A stretch of DNA of 64,000 bases from Stieleria varia (GCF_038443385.1 NZ_CP151726.1:744001-808000), one strand, 5' to 3'; positions 1-8,899 are shown, counted from the first letter of the stretch. Program-made: numbers and translations. The notes: generated from the letters alone by a model not told the origin.

Positions 1-197
1 ACCACGCGGAGGCCCATCGCGACGGGACGGACCGCTTCTTGCGCCAGTTGCTTGTGATAGAAACTGCGGACCTTGCCGTGAAGCTGCAACTCGTTGGCGT
101 GCTCATCCACGCGAATCTGTCGAAGTTCCGAGACGGAGCTGCGAGCCAGCACGGCGTGGGCGGCTGAGACGACGGTTTCAGTCGGTGTGGTTGGCAT
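1..197 (-). CDS. BON-domain protein, N-terminal fragment (runs off left edge)
   Basis: The minus-strand frame opens with ATG at 197 and stays open to the window edge, giving about 65 residues. The segment LRQIRVDEHANELQLHGKV followed by RSFYHKQLAQEAVRPVA has the pattern of a BON domain: a short beta strand, the 'L.G.V.S...K..A...V' signature, then a helix. Such small BON proteins usually bind membranes or act as periplasmic accessory domains. No signal peptide precedes the domain in the visible part. The C-terminus is missing, so neither total length nor any fused domain can be judged. Confidence 0.6.
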   Translation of the reverse strand, partial: MPTTPTETVVSAAHAVLARSSVSELRQIRVDEHANELQLHGKVRSFYHKQLAQEAVRPVAMGLRV

Positions 198-569
198 GAC
201 ATGGTTTCCCGTGGAGGAATGTAGCGTCAGGCCTCACTGCCGTGATCGCATTCCCGTTGGATGGAAGGATTCCTCCTGAATCGGAGCCGAGAACGCAATC
301 GACGTTCTCCAGCACTCAAATATCACACATCGCCAGTGACATGACCATGCGAATTTGAATCAATTTTCTTTTCTTGAGTGATCTCCGACGGCGCATCAAG
401 CGTTTGACGACTGACCGCGACCACCAACCAGGCGGCTTGGGAAATCTAGGGAAAGATTTGGATTTGCTTTCATTTATCGTTCACTGATGCCGACAGGTGT
501 CAGGCGAGTGAAAAGATTGTTCATGCGATCGCCGTCGTTGTCCGCGAAAGATTGTCCGATCCCACATGA

Positions 570-839
570 ATTGCGTGTTCCGCGGTTTGTGTTTTGTGTT
601 GCTGGAAAAACAATCGCAACGAATTTGCCGAAGCGATCAAACTCGTATTGACCGCGCGAAAAGGGTGCCTCTATCTTCCGCCCATCGTCGTGACGGGCAC
701 ACAAGTGTCCGACGCGGCGAAGACACTCATTGGATTCGGCAAAGATCCTGCACTGGTTTTTCGAGACGGCGTTGTTCGTTTTGAAAAGCTGCGGACAAAT
801 CATTCACCGCGACACACGGACGTGTTTGTCGGCGGATGA
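570..839 (+). pseudogene. Possible gene relic or short ORF of unknown function
   Basis: The frame is open from 570 to the stop ending at 839, with only a TTG (594) as possible start. The residues after it ([20 protein letters not shown]) alternate hydrophobic and polar positions as in a real alpha/beta domain, while the first and last residues look random. No Shine-Dalgarno sequence is seen. It may be the remnant of a broken gene or a chance ORF. No family is recognised. Confidence 0.2.
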
Positions 840-949
840 GTCGGAGTCAAAAAACGAGTGTCGCGTTCGCCGGGTCGAGGCAAGGATGCCTTGGCCTGAT
901 CGAACACTTACAAGCCACCGGCTCCCGGAAACCGAGCACGACGTCCTCC

Positions 950-987
950 GCCCCCCTAGGACCCGTTCTCTCCGGGGGCCTTTTTTT
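950..987 (+). terminator. Candidate Rho-independent terminator, no gene in front of it
   Basis: A C-rich arm (951-964) can pair with the G-rich arm at 974-980 (AGG.CCC with GGG..CCT) and is followed at once by seven T residues at 981-987. The structure reads on the plus strand, but the only upstream plus-strand frame is the weak relic at 570-839. It may end a small RNA. Confidence 0.45.
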
Positions 988-1035
988 ATGCGCCGACGTT
1001 AGACAGATTTTAGTCCATGCTGGGGATGGAAAGAC

Positions 1036-1157
1036 TGTAGATGGGCACTCTTGCCCGTCTGAGTATTGAATGTCGGCCAAGAGTGGCCAACCTACAGGTT
1101 TGCAACCTGCCGCTTTGAAGATGTGGGGCAGGTTTGCAACCTGCCGGTTGAGAAATG
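1036..1157. repeat. Cluster of short palindromes
   Basis: Adjacent inverted repeats: GGGCACTCTTGCCC at about 1040, GGCCAAGAGTGGCC at about 1074, and two copies of a GCAGG-TTTGCAA-CCTGC palindrome at about 1094-1110 and 1129-1145. They resemble the interspersed extragenic palindromes common in planctomycete genomes. No coding capacity. Confidence 0.55.
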
Positions 1158-1167
1158 GCAGGTACGA

Positions 1168-1258
1168 GACGTGCGGAAAATAAGTGTCGCGAAATCCACG
1201 TAGCAATCATCGCTTCGCGTGATTCTGGCAACGGGAGAGGACACTTATTCTCCAAACC
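1168..1258. repeat. 90-97 bp inverted-repeat element, copy 1
   Basis: Begins GACGTGCGGAAAATAAGTGT and ends with the near-complement GGACACTTATTCTCC, with an internal AATCATCGCTTCGCGTGATT hairpin. The same layout recurs at 62553-62649, and a half copy occurs near 58097. The terminal inverted repeats without a coding region suggest a MITE- or REP-like element. Confidence 0.7.
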
Positions 1259-1401
1259 GACCACGAAGTTCACCTGGGGCTCGCGTCCCAGGCTGTATGC
1301 TGTCGTCGCATCCGCGACTGAGCTGTGACCGCTTCACGGTCATATGCAGCAACAATACTTTTCACGTTCTCAAACCTGCCCCACGCGGCTAACGAACGCT
1401 T

Positions 1402-2259
1402 TCAGTCGGATTCGTATGTCTGAAAGGGGTCTTCGTCATCTAGCGAATCGTCTTCAGCGTGCTCATCGGGGTCGTCTTCCGCTTCATCGTCTGTTTCATC
1501 CTCGTCCGTGGACGTGGCATCGGGATGCAGAATGAATCGGTATCCCGCGTCGCGAACGGTCAGCAAGTGGATCGGCGCGGTGCTGTCGGGCTCGATGATC
1601 TTTCTCAGGCGGGCGATGAACTGGTCGACCGAGCGGGTTTGCAGATTTCCGGAGACCTCCCAGACTTGACTCAACAGTTCCGTGCGGTTGATGACTCGGT
1701 TGGGGTTCTCCACGAAATACTTCAGCAACCGCAGTTCTTTGGGTGTCATCCGCACGCGTTTGCCGTTGACGTTGACTTCGTGATTGAGAAAGTGGACCTC
1801 GATGTTGCCGAATTGGATCTCGACGATCGGCTCGGGATGGGCAACGGTTTCGCGAACGCGAGAACGGGGGGCACCGTTGGCCGAGTGGCCAGCCAATTGC
1901 AGCAGATTTTTGACTCGGCTGAGCAGCTCATCCAGTTCGAACGGTTTATTCATGTACTGGTTGGCGCCGACATCGAATCCTCTCGCGCGATCTTCGGCCA
2001 AGGTTCTCGCCGAGAGCATCAGCACGGGCATCGTTTGTCCGGCGTCCCGGATGGTTTCACAAACCGTGTACCCACTCATTCCGGGTAGCATCAGGTCCAA
2101 AACGATCAGGTCGATATTGTCTGGTGATGCATCGATCAGCTTCAGCGCCGTGGGGCCGTCTTCGACCAGTGTGACGCGATAGTTCTCGGCTTCGAGGTTG
2201 TACTTGATTCCGACGCCGAGGTGCTTTTCGTCTTCGACAACAAGTATGTGTGGACGCAT
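1402..2259 (-). CDS. OmpR/PhoB-type response regulator
   Basis: A two-component response regulator of 285 residues from the ATG at 2259. That start places the receiver domain (RPHILVVEDE) at the N-terminus; a longer frame to 2370 would only add an unconserved leader overlapping the kinase gene. Receiver residues visible: acidic E9-D10, phosphoacceptor D55 in LIVLDLMLPG, S83 and K105 in NKPFE. A winged-helix DNA-binding domain follows (about 155-245: MTPKELRLLKYF, RSVDQFIARLRKII, VRDAGYRF). The last 40 or so residues form an unusual strongly acidic D/E tail. It lies 70 nt downstream of the histidine kinase gene on the same strand, so the two very likely form one signalling pair. Confidence 0.93.
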   Translation of the reverse strand: MRPHILVVEDEKHLGVGIKYNLEAENYRVTLVEDGPTALKLIDASPDNIDLIVLDLMLPGMSGYTVCETIRDAGQTMPVLMLSARTLAEDRARGFDVGANQYMNKPFELDELLSRVKNLLQLAGHSANGAPRSRVRETVAHPEPIVEIQFGNIEVHFLNHEVNVNGKRVRMTPKELRLLKYFVENPNRVINRTELLSQVWEVSGNLQTRSVDQFIARLRKIIEPDSTAPIHLLTVRDAGYRFILHPDATSTDEDETDDEAEDDPDEHAEDDSLDDEDPFQTYESD

Positions 2260-2329
2260 GGGAGAATGAAAATCGCGTATGCGGTGTTGCGTTGAACGAG
2301 TAAACAGAGGGAGTAAATGGTGGCAGGCA

Positions 2330-3277
2330 TCAATCGCTGGGTGCGACGATGCCTTTGAATTTGACTTCAAACTTGGTTCCCGTCACCCCGTCGGGCTCGG
2401 TCTCACCGCGATCGATGACGGCGATCGAAGCCCCCAGGGATTTTGTGATGTTTCTGACCAAGTGTAATCCCAAACCGGTCCCCGGGGTGCTGCGTTCCAA
2501 TTCGTTGCCCAAGCGAACGAATCGCCGAAACACCTTGCGTCGCTGGTTCGGCGGAATGCCGGCCCCGTTGTCCGTGATCGTCACCAACAGTTGGTCCTCG
2601 CCCTTGGATTCCACGTTGACCAGGACCAGTGGAGGAGAGCCGCCGTATTTGACGGCGTTGTCGATCAGGTTGCGGAACAGGATTTCCATTTGAACCAGTT
2701 GGCTTTGAACCCACAGGCTGGGAGCCTGAACCGAGACGGTTTCCTCGGGTAATCGATAGCGGACGCAAACGGTCGTTGCGCACTGTCGAAGCAAATCGTC
2801 CAACCGAAAGCGTTCTTGGCTCTTGGAATTCCCGCCACGGTCCACACGCGCCACATCCAGCAAGTGATTGATCAGAGAGTCAAGCCTCTCGACGTCCTCC
2901 AGCATGATGCGGTGAAAATCGTCGCGTTGCTGCTGGTCGACTTCGCGTCGAGACATCGTCTGCAAATAAAGTTTCAACGACGCGATCGGACTCTTTAGCT
3001 CGTGTGTCACCGCGTCGATGAAGTTCGACTGACGCTGGTTCAGCCGCACGGCTTTGATCGTCAGGGTCAGGTACGCGATCACGCCCGCCAAGATGCCCGC
3101 GAGCAACACAATGCCGGTCGCCAGGAACGCCCAGAACACGGTCTCGTTGCTCTTGGACTTGTCCGCAAAGAACCCGAGAAAACTGCCGACGATCCACACG
3201 ACCGCCAAGACGACGACCAAAACGATCAGGACGACGCCGAGCGTCACAGGAGACTTCAGTGAACGCCTGTCCATCAT
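2330..3277 (-). CDS. Membrane sensor histidine kinase
   Basis: 315 residues. Two hydrophobic segments (about 11-36 and 47-72) enclose only a very short external loop, so a periplasmic sensing domain is absent; the signal may be intramembrane or come from a partner. No HAMP domain is visible. The HisKA dimerisation segment has H92 in AVTHELKSPIASLK. The HATPase domain shows the N box (NLIDNAVKYG), G1 (DNGAGIPP), an F box region (KVFRRFVRLG) and G2 (GTGLGLHLV), so it should be active. It is the first gene of the pair with the response regulator at 1402-2259, which it presumably phosphorylates. The ligand is unknown. Confidence 0.93.
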   Translation of the reverse strand: MMDRRSLKSPVTLGVVLIVLVVVLAVVWIVGSFLGFFADKSKSNETVFWAFLATGIVLLAGILAGVIAYLTLTIKAVRLNQRQSNFIDAVTHELKSPIASLKLYLQTMSRREVDQQQRDDFHRIMLEDVERLDSLINHLLDVARVDRGGNSKSQERFRLDDLLRQCATTVCVRYRLPEETVSVQAPSLWVQSQLVQMEILFRNLIDNAVKYGGSPPLVLVNVESKGEDQLLVTITDNGAGIPPNQRRKVFRRFVRLGNELERSTPGTGLGLHLVRNITKSLGASIAVIDRGETEPDGVTGTKFEVKFKGIVAPSD

Positions 3278-3532
3278 TTCAAATCACTTGTGTTTCGTAA
3301 TGTGAGGACATTTGATCGGAAATGTTCAACCGCGTGGCGGACTCACGAGAGCGTACCATCGGCAAGCCGGTCGTTGGAGACACACAGTAGGTGATTCCCC
3401 CCATGCCTGCCGCCGACGATCTTTGCCGATTCACTATTTTTAAGGCAATGCGCTCGTGACGTGGTCCTGGCAACCGGCAATAATGATTGAAGGTAAATCA
3501 AGTTCCCTTAGGCGGATGTTGGAGAACCTCCG

Positions 3533-3979
3533 GTGGGTGCAGAAACAAGAACACAGCAGTACTCGCAGCAGACGCTGCGTCAAGTTCGGTTGGATAGCAA
3601 CCGCGCCATGATCCGCGCGCGGTTCTGTCCCGAACGGGCCGAAGTCATGCAACTGCGTTGCATGGACGATCGGATGGAGACGGAGACGTCCTTTGGCAAT
3701 CAGTTGTGGTATTTCGAGGGCATCGGGGTGGACGAGTACAATCGTCAGCGCACCGTTTATGGTGCCATCGAATACTCGATGCAGTTCGGCCTCAACGAGT
3801 TGGTGGAGGACGGCGTGTTCGACAGCGAAGATCAACGCGATCGTTTTCGACACGTGTACGAGCGAGAGATCCGCCCGCCATCGCTACAGCAGCCCGGTCA
3901 GCGTTGGCTGGCACTAGGATTGGTCGCGGTGACGGCCATTTGGCTGACGTACCTGTTGGTGCGAACGCTGATGCATTAG
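3533..3979 (+). CDS. Uncharacterised protein with a C-terminal membrane anchor
   Basis: 148 residues from a GTG start with GGAG about 10 nt upstream; an internal ATG at 3608 is possible. Most of the protein is soluble and charged. The final 23 residues (LALGLVAVTAIWLTYLLVRT) form one transmembrane helix, so it is probably tail-anchored with the bulk in the cytoplasm. No known domain is recognised. It lies 88 nt upstream of the ABC transporter genes on the same strand and may be co-transcribed with them. Divergent from the histidine kinase gene. Confidence 0.65.
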   Translation: MGAETRTQQYSQQTLRQVRLDSNRAMIRARFCPERAEVMQLRCMDDRMETETSFGNQLWYFEGIGVDEYNRQRTVYGAIEYSMQFGLNELVEDGVFDSEDQRDRFRHVYEREIRPPSLQQPGQRWLALGLVAVTAIWLTYLLVRTLMH

Positions 3980-4023
3980 CATCGAGGGATCTGCTCGCCG
4001 ACATCCTCGGCAGATTCTTCAGC

Positions 4024-4064
4024 AACGCGAATCTCACCAACGCGATATTCACCAACGCGATATT
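4024..4064. repeat. 15-bp tandem repeat before the ABC ATPase gene
   Basis: The unit TCACCAACGCGATAT occurs twice in tandem, with a third degenerate unit before it, ending just before the GTG start at 4068. It replaces the usual ribosome-binding region, and no Shine-Dalgarno sequence is visible there. Confidence 0.6.
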
Positions 4065-4067
4065 TCT

Positions 4068-5072
4068 GTGCAGCCCACCATCGTCGACGTTCAGCAACTG
4101 CGAAAAACCTATCGCGGTTGGTCTTGGGGACGCCGACGGGATATTGATGCCGTCCGAGGCGTGTCGCTGCAAGCGTACGCGGGCGAAGTCTTTGGGCTGC
4201 TGGGACCCAATGGTGCTGGCAAGACCACGTTGATCAAGATGCTGTTGGGCGTGGTCAAACCCAGTGGCGGCTGGGCCCGATTGTTTGATCAGCCGATCGG
4301 CAGTTCGGCCGCCCGCATCCGCGTCGGCTACTTGCCCGAGTCCTTGCGTGTGGATCGGCATCACACCGCGCGATCAGCACTGACCTACTACGGTCGGATG
4401 AGTCGCATGAGCGAAGCCGACATCCGTCGTCGCAGCGACGAATTGTTGGACTTGGTCGGTTTGTCCGGTCGAGACCGAGAGTCCGTGCGGAGATTCAGCA
4501 AAGGAATGTACCAGCGGCTGGGACTTGCCCAAGCCTTGATGCACGATCCGGATTTGTTGGTGATGGACGAGCCCACCGATGGTTTGGATCCGGTGGGACG
4601 AAACGAAGTGCGCATGGTGCTGGAGCGACTTCGGGACGCGGGCAAGACGATCTTTTTGAACAGCCACATCCTGCAAGAGGTCGAGTTGGTGTGCAGCCGC
4701 GTGGCCGTCATGGCTCGTGGTGAGATCCGGGCGATCGGAACGCTCGATGAATTGGCGAGCCAACATGGTGGCGGTCGATTGGTGATCACGGTGGTCGATT
4801 CCGCTGAGCGCGGCGATCCCGCAGAGCGTGTCGAGACGTTGACCGCTGATGCCAAACAGATCTTGCCCGATGAGAGTGAACTGCTGATTGACTCGGCGCC
4901 CGACGGTGCCACGCGGATGACGGTCGCGATTCAACAGCAGGATTTGATCGATGCCATGGTGGATCGATTGCGGGCATCCCACTGGTCGATTCGTCGACTG
5001 GAGACCACGCGTCCGTCGTTGGAGTCCACTTTCATGCAACTGGTCGGCCAGCAAGCGGTGAGCGACGAATGA
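4068..5072 (+). CDS. ABC transporter ATP-binding protein
   Basis: 334 residues from a GTG. Walker A GPNGAGKTT (46-54), a signature region RFSKGMYQRLGLAQAL in which SKGM replaces the classic SGGQ (common in ABC-2 exporters), Walker B LLVMDEPTDGLDP, and the H-loop NSHILQEVE. A C-terminal regulatory region of about 110 residues follows, ending FMQLVG, typical of the ABC-2 exporter subfamily. The last codon overlaps the permease start by 4 nt (ATGA), so the two are translationally coupled and form one exporter. The substrate cannot be told from sequence. Confidence 0.93.
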   Translation: MQPTIVDVQQLRKTYRGWSWGRRRDIDAVRGVSLQAYAGEVFGLLGPNGAGKTTLIKMLLGVVKPSGGWARLFDQPIGSSAARIRVGYLPESLRVDRHHTARSALTYYGRMSRMSEADIRRRSDELLDLVGLSGRDRESVRRFSKGMYQRLGLAQALMHDPDLLVMDEPTDGLDPVGRNEVRMVLERLRDAGKTIFLNSHILQEVELVCSRVAVMARGEIRAIGTLDELASQHGGGRLVITVVDSAERGDPAERVETLTADAKQILPDESELLIDSAPDGATRMTVAIQQQDLIDAMVDRLRASHWSIRRLETTRPSLESTFMQLVGQQAVSDE

Positions 5073-7453
5073 AACCTTATCTTGCCGTACTGATCGATTC
5101 GTTTCACTCGGCGATGTCATCGCGGATTCTGTGGATCGCCTTTTTCGCAATCTGGGCGTTCCTCGCCCTGCTGGCACCGATCGGGTATCAGGAAGATTAC
5201 ACGACGACGTTCCGCTGGATGGAGTTGCAAAACGGAACGCAGATGAAAGCCATGTTGGCGCGGGGTCTGATCGACCCATCCGAAAAGGAAAAACCGCTGG
5301 GACGTCTTGTCGCCAGCTTTCCCGACGAGCTCAAAGATCGATTACGGCAAGTCGGTGTGGATGAAATCCGAATTCGCAAAGATGTCTTGGCCGACGCCCT
5401 CAATGATGCGATCGATGACGAGGGTTGGTATGACGCGGAAGCTTGGAAATCGACGCTGCGTCTGCGTGAACTACGCGAGTTGGACGAGTTGCCCGATGCG
5501 GAGATCACGGATTCGCAACGGCGGCGGCGAGCGAGGTTGAGGATCGAAGCGGCGTTGCCTGGGATCTTTGCCGCCCGAACTCCGCGTTCGATCACGCTTT
5601 CCTATGCCGGGTTTGCGTTGCCGTCAGAATTCGCGATCGGCAAACCTCAGTTCATCACACTGGCCAACCAGTTCATTCTGCCGCTGCTGATGAATTGGCT
5701 GCTGGGGCTGGCGTTGATCTTCGTCGGCATCCTGGTCACGTCGTCGATGATCCCCGACATGTTGCAACCCGGTTCGCTGCACCTGTTGCTGAGCAAACCG
5801 ATTTCGCGAACGATGTTGCTGTTGAGCAAGTTTGTCGGAGGCTGCGCGTTCGTCCTACTGTGTGTGACGCAGCTGGTCGTTGGATTGTGGTTGATCGCTG
5901 GCCTGAGACTGGACATTTGGAACGCCAGGATCCTGTGGTGCATTCCCGTGTCGGTGTTCTTGTTCTCGGTCTATTTCAGCGTCTCTCTGTTGGCGGGACT
6001 TCGCTGGCGATCGCCCATCTTGTCGATCGGCGTGACCTGCATCTTTGCTGCGGTGGTGATGATCATCGGATTCGTCGGCGGTTTCTTTGACGGCAACGTC
6101 ACCGGACCCGACACGATTCAAAGTGTCGTCGTCAACGGCGACGCGGTGGTCGTCGCAACGCGTGGCGGCAGCGTCAAACGCTGGGATGATGCGAACGATC
6201 GCTGGGATGTGTTGGTGGATGGCAAGGGACGTGACGCAGATGTGATTTTGGCGCCCACCGTACTGGACAATGACCACATCGCGACAGCGCGAATTTCTGG
6301 CGGGCGATTCAACCCATTCGGCTCGGGGACATTGAATCTACTGGTGCTCAACCGAGATGACGATTGGAAACCGGAGTCCGCGTTGAGGTTGCCGATCGCA
6401 ACGCGTCGCCTCTACTCGATCGACGACAAATGGATGATGGCACTCAACACCACGGGGTTGGCCGTGGTCGAGCGGCAGTCCGTCCTGGACTCAGCGGGGC
6501 TGCAGGAAAACGATCCGGGCGATCAGAAAGTCACTTCTGACGGTTCAACAACATCGTCGGAGGTGTCAGCGGAAACGCAATCGGAGAGCGTCCCCGACTT
6601 GGCGACTCGTTTGGGCAATCTGTTTCGCATGCAAGGTGGCCCGACTGATAAGTTCCGTCCGATCCTGCCGAGCACCGTCGCGCTCGCTTTGCCCGCACGT
6701 GTTGTTGTGACCGATGATCAAACGTCGCTCATCGTCTACACGCGTGGACGACTGATGCGGCTGAAACTGCCTGAGTCGATGGAGCAACGCTGCGAGGTGA
6801 TCGCGGAACGAACCATCGAGGGAGACGAGTCGCTGCCGACCGTTTTGGCCGTCAGCGGCGACAGGATTCTGTTGGCGCGGGATGACGAAGCGGCGCGGGT
6901 GCTGGATGCGAACACACTCGATGAGATCCAGACGCTGTCTTGGCAAGACTCATCTGCGGTAGTGATTTCGGTGGCGGGAATGGGCGTGCGGAATCGATTT
7001 GTGTTGGTCAACAGTGACGGCCAGGCGGCGATCGCAGCGGAGGAATCGGGGACCTGGCAATGCCGTGACTTGACGATTGATGACGTGACCGCTCTGTCGT
7101 ATGACGCGAAAACGGATGTCTTGGCCGTCGCGCACGATGTCGACCAAGTTGATTTGCTTGGTGCCGCAGATTTGAAACGGCGAGACCGTTTGCAGCCACA
7201 GTTACAGGACTGGCGGTTCACGGAACGCTATTTCATCACACCGCTGAGAACATTGACCCCGCAAACGGTGGAGCTGACGGGCACCGTTGGAGCGTTGATC
7301 AGCGGCAAATCGTCTTTTGCTTTGGTTCAGGAGGCGCAGGAGGAGCGGGATGTGATTCAACGCAAGATGGTCCGTCCGCTGGTCAGTTGCAGTGCGTTCA
7401 TTCTGGTGATGCTGACGATTAGTTGCGTCTATTTCTCCACGCGTGACTTTTAA
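5069..7453 (+). CDS. ABC-2 type permease with large propeller-like insert
   Basis: 794 residues, much longer than a usual ABC-2 permease (250-400). TM1 is at about 17-37. Then comes a roughly 160-residue charged loop, a block of four or five helices (about 205-345, including LLLSKFVGGCAFVLLCVTQL), and a soluble region of about 400 residues (360-760). The C-terminal helix is PLVSCSAFILVMLTISCVYF. The soluble region has repeating short beta-strand units such as VVVATRGGSVKRWDDANDRW and VLAVSGDRILLARDDEAARV, resembling WD40/PQQ-type propeller blades. Its start overlaps the ATPase gene (ATGA). The insert may bind substrate or a partner; this is inference. Confidence 0.85.
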   Translation: MKPYLAVLIDSFHSAMSSRILWIAFFAIWAFLALLAPIGYQEDYTTTFRWMELQNGTQMKAMLARGLIDPSEKEKPLGRLVASFPDELKDRLRQVGVDEIRIRKDVLADALNDAIDDEGWYDAEAWKSTLRLRELRELDELPDAEITDSQRRRRARLRIEAALPGIFAARTPRSITLSYAGFALPSEFAIGKPQFITLANQFILPLLMNWLLGLALIFVGILVTSSMIPDMLQPGSLHLLLSKPISRTMLLLSKFVGGCAFVLLCVTQLVVGLWLIAGLRLDIWNARILWCIPVSVFLFSVYFSVSLLAGLRWRSPILSIGVTCIFAAVVMIIGFVGGFFDGNVTGPDTIQSVVVNGDAVVVATRGGSVKRWDDANDRWDVLVDGKGRDADVILAPTVLDNDHIATARISGGRFNPFGSGTLNLLVLNRDDDWKPESALRLPIATRRLYSIDDKWMMALNTTGLAVVERQSVLDSAGLQENDPGDQKVTSDGSTTSSEVSAETQSESVPDLATRLGNLFRMQGGPTDKFRPILPSTVALALPARVVVTDDQTSLIVYTRGRLMRLKLPESMEQRCEVIAERTIEGDESLPTVLAVSGDRILLARDDEAARVLDANTLDEIQTLSWQDSSAVVISVAGMGVRNRFVLVNSDGQAAIAAEESGTWQCRDLTIDDVTALSYDAKTDVLAVAHDVDQVDLLGAADLKRRDRLQPQLQDWRFTERYFITPLRTLTPQTVELTGTVGALISGKSSFALVQEAQEERDVIQRKMVRPLVSCSAFILVMLTISCVYFSTRDF

Positions 7454-7549
7454 CGATCATTCCGGTTGAAGCGTCGGGAATGGGGCCGGCGTCAACGACT
7501 CGAGGGAGTCTTCTCGACCGCTTTGACTCCAGTGACTATCTTGCTGGCG

Positions 7550-8596
7550 ATGCACAACCACCGCACGATTCTGATCAACCTCGCGAAGTTCGCGATTCCT
7601 GTGGGGATTATCGCGTACTTGCTGTATCGGATCACACCGGAGCAATGGCAGGCGCTCACCGAGAATCCCAAGAATTATCCATTGCTGATCAGCGCCTTGC
7701 TGATCGCGGTCTGTGCGATCTCGATCTCCTTTGTCCGTTGGTGCATGCTGGTCCGCTGTCAGGGCATTGAATTCACGATGCTGGAAGCGTTTCGGCTCGG
7801 ATCGATTTGTTTTTTGTTGAACTTTGTCTCCGCGGGCAGCGTCGGCGGTGACTTGTTCAAAGCGATTTTTTTGGCGCAGCGTCGACCGGGCAAGCGGATC
7901 GCGGCGGTGGCGTCGGTGCTGGTTGATCGTGGCGTCGGACTCTACGGCGTGGTCTTGCTGGCCGCCGGGGCTTTTCTGGTTTACCGGGTCGATCCGAACA
8001 GCGACGCTTATGACAACATGAATCGGATCAAGGCGGGCACAGCGGTTGTGGCGTTGACCGGGACCACGGTGCTAATGTTTCTCGTTTTCGGCGGTGCGAT
8101 GGTGGACCGCTTGATTCGATGGGGCAGTCGCCTGCCGGTGGTCGGCGGTTTGGTTCTCAAGATCGGACCACCGTTGAGAATGTTTCATCATCACCCGATT
8201 GCGTTCGGTGCTTCGATCGTGATGAGTCTGATCGTGCATTCGATGTTGGTGCTGAGCATCTATTTGATTGCCCGTGCGTTGTACCCATCGGTGCCGACAT
8301 TGGGAGAGCATTTCGTCATCGTGCCGATCGGAATGATCGCTTCGGCGCTGCCCATCGCACCGGCCGGTCTGGGCGTTTTTGAGGGCATGATCGAATGGCT
8401 ATACCATGCGATTCCGGCGGTTCCCACCAATGCATCGGGAACGGTGGTCGCGTTGGTGTTCGAGATCGTCAAGCTCGTGTTGGCAGTCATCGGGATCGTG
8501 TTTTACTGGACCGCCGGGGCAGAGGTTCGTCAAAGCCTGGAGAAAGCGGAGCATGTCGGCGAGGGTGTCGAAACGGGCGAGTCTGATGAAGGCTGA
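7550..8596 (+). CDS. UPF0104 / lysylphosphatidylglycerol synthase-type membrane protein
   Basis: 348 residues from the ATG at 7550. A TTG at 7466 would add a non-hydrophobic leader and is less likely. Seven or eight hydrophobic segments span nearly the whole protein. The family pattern is recognisable: FLLNFVSAGSVGGDLFKAIFL and VASVLVDRGVGLYGVV near residues 85-150, and the late PIGMIASALPIAPAGLGVFEG. The family includes the flippase half of MprF and many glycan-lipid linked proteins of unknown substrate. It follows the ABC exporter by about 100 nt on the same strand and could share its transcript. Confidence 0.85.
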   Translation: MHNHRTILINLAKFAIPVGIIAYLLYRITPEQWQALTENPKNYPLLISALLIAVCAISISFVRWCMLVRCQGIEFTMLEAFRLGSICFLLNFVSAGSVGGDLFKAIFLAQRRPGKRIAAVASVLVDRGVGLYGVVLLAAGAFLVYRVDPNSDAYDNMNRIKAGTAVVALTGTTVLMFLVFGGAMVDRLIRWGSRLPVVGGLVLKIGPPLRMFHHHPIAFGASIVMSLIVHSMLVLSIYLIARALYPSVPTLGEHFVIVPIGMIASALPIAPAGLGVFEGMIEWLYHAIPAVPTNASGTVVALVFEIVKLVLAVIGIVFYWTAGAEVRQSLEKAEHVGEGVETGESDEG

Positions 8597-8646
8597 TGAA
8601 GCTGCTGATGTCCTGCAGCGTGACCACGCCCCAGAATGATTGGCTC

Positions 8647-8761
8647 GTGGTCTGGGACGGCTAAGAGTTAGGGTTAAACGTAGTGGATCTTGTCAAAGAT
8701 CCCACCGCTTCAGGATCTTTAACAAGATCCACTACCCTCAAGTTGAGTTGTCCCAGACCAC
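8647..8761. repeat. 115-bp inverted-repeat element (GTGGTCTGGGAC family), copy 1
   Basis: Starts GTGGTCTGGGAC and ends GTCCCAGACCAC, perfect 12-bp terminal inverted repeats. The interior contains GTAGTGGATCTTGTCAAAGA and its near-complement. The reverse complement of the element at 19546-19666 matches it almost base for base. No coding region is present, so it is MITE-like. Confidence 0.8.
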
Positions 8762-8790
8762 TGGTGCCAAAAACGCGAGTTGAGCTTTTG

Positions 8791-8859
8791 ATACCAGCAC
8801 GACGCGCAAGCGAGTGATTCGTTGCGTTCTGTTCACTCGCTTGCGCTTCGTGCTGGTAT
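8791..8859. repeat. 69-bp palindrome (AGCACGACGCGCAAGCGAGTGA family), copy 1
   Basis: Arms ATACCAGCACGACGCGCAAG and its complement TTGCGCTTCGTGCTGGTAT enclose a short A/T-richer loop. A second copy lies at 46450-46523 inside another repeat. It sits downstream of the UPF0104 gene and the pseudokinase gene, which converge here, so it could also end transcription, although no T-run is present. Confidence 0.75.
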
Positions 8860-8899
8860 TTGCATCGTTTTAAATCAATGTCATTTCACGTATGCAGTA

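Larger units (their letters stand above)
198..1401. other. Long intergenic stretch with repeats, an orphan terminator and a possible gene relic
   Basis: No convincing complete gene is seen between the BON gene and the response regulator. A plus-strand frame at 570-839 has protein-like composition ([18 protein letters not shown], then [15 protein letters not shown]) but no good start; it could be the remains of a gene. A G/C-rich hairpin with a T-run lies at 950-987. The stretch 1036-1258 is a mosaic of short palindromes, including two copies of GCAGGTTTGCAACCTGC-like units and one copy of the 90-97 bp element described separately. Confidence 0.5.

Noticed and set aside
474-803. Minus-strand 109-residue ORF
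   Set aside because: No recognisable motif and it overlaps the other weak frames; not distinguishable from chance.
2260-2370. Extended N-terminus of the response regulator
   Set aside because: It overlaps the kinase gene end and precedes the normal receiver-domain start with unconserved sequence.
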